Below the pieces are notes generated by a model. That model was not told the DNA's origin. It did not search any database and saw nothing but the letters and a program-made list of their open reading frames with translations. From Papio anubis (lineage: Eukaryota; Chordata; Mammalia; Primates; Cercopithecidae): a stretch of 64,000 nt of DNA. The DNA lies in NCBI RefSeq assembly GCF_008728515.1, contig NC_044980.1:33496290-33560289 (forward strand). Reading direction: 5' to 3'. Below are positions 63,841 to 64,000 of this stretch, piece by piece (within the stretch, counting starts at the first letter, position 1; each line of letters opens with the position of its first letter). The translations under genes and the position numbers were made by a program.

Positions 63841-64000
63841 GGATTTATATTCCTCCTGTGTGATAATGGACCAGACAGTCTTACAGCCTTCTCAGGTTTA
63901 TAATGCTGCGTTTGAGATGCTTAGCTTCTCTGCCACAGTCTGCAAGCAGGGCACTGATGTAGGTCTTTGGAATGTATTTATTGCCAAAGATCTTAGCCTC

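Noticed and set aside
1..64000. CRISPR arrays, prokaryotic operons, phage or plasmid modules, or an unknown defence system.
   Set aside because: The window is repeat-laden primate nuclear DNA. No regularly spaced repeats with unique spacers, and no clustered coding frames with ribosome-binding sites.

Overview
This is eukaryotic, primate nuclear DNA with no gene I can support. More than forty Alu-type SINEs, primate and older L1 LINEs, L2, MIR, MaLR-type LTRs and Tigger or hAT DNA transposons fill much of the window. Between them lies A+T-rich single-copy-looking DNA, as expected of an intergenic or large intronic segment. The AluY at 37243-37543 carries several bases I associate with the Old World monkey AluYR lineage, so a cercopithecid (for example macaque or baboon type) is more likely than human. 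That assignment rests on recalled consensus differences, not a search. I see no bacterial features, tRNA or rRNA genes, CRISPR arrays or CpG islands.

Layout. 1-13 kb: scattered Alus, MIRs, an L2, a MaLR LTR nested in an older LTR (6356-7240), and two copies of an unnamed LTR-like repeat, each sitting inside a MIR. 13-23 kb: Alus, fossil Alu monomers (FAM/FLAM), L2, an MLT1 LTR, a MER2/Tigger fragment, a rearranged Alu and a THE1/MST LTR. 24.7-27.3 kb: an old L1 split by a Tigger transposon that itself holds three Alus. 29.6-31.1 kb: Alus and a 430-bp GAAA/GGAA tract. 32-38 kb: L2, Alus and an MLT1 LTR split by at least four Alu insertions, including the AluYR. 39.4-40.5 kb: a second Tigger copy. 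43.5-44.6 kb: a triple nest, THE1 inside MLT1 inside L2, with both target-site duplications (TSDs) visible. 46.8-51.9 kb: LTRs, Alus and an old antisense L1. 53.1-58.05 kb: a 5-kb minus-strand primate L1 with 5' UTR, decayed ORF1 and ORF2, and a missing 3' end. 58-64 kb: Alus, Alu monomers, MIR, MER5A and hAT elements.

No open reading frame makes a convincing host gene. Almost all long frames are Alu, L1 or simple-repeat translations. Three repeat-free open stretches (12010-12177, 35618-36044, 62557-62796) are listed only as things to test. The best supported biology is the insertion chronology recorded by nested elements, the lineage-informative AluYR, and unusual copies: an Alu with an internal right-arm insert, a FAM monomer, and a 5'-complete but 3'-truncated L1. 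I found no new functional system.
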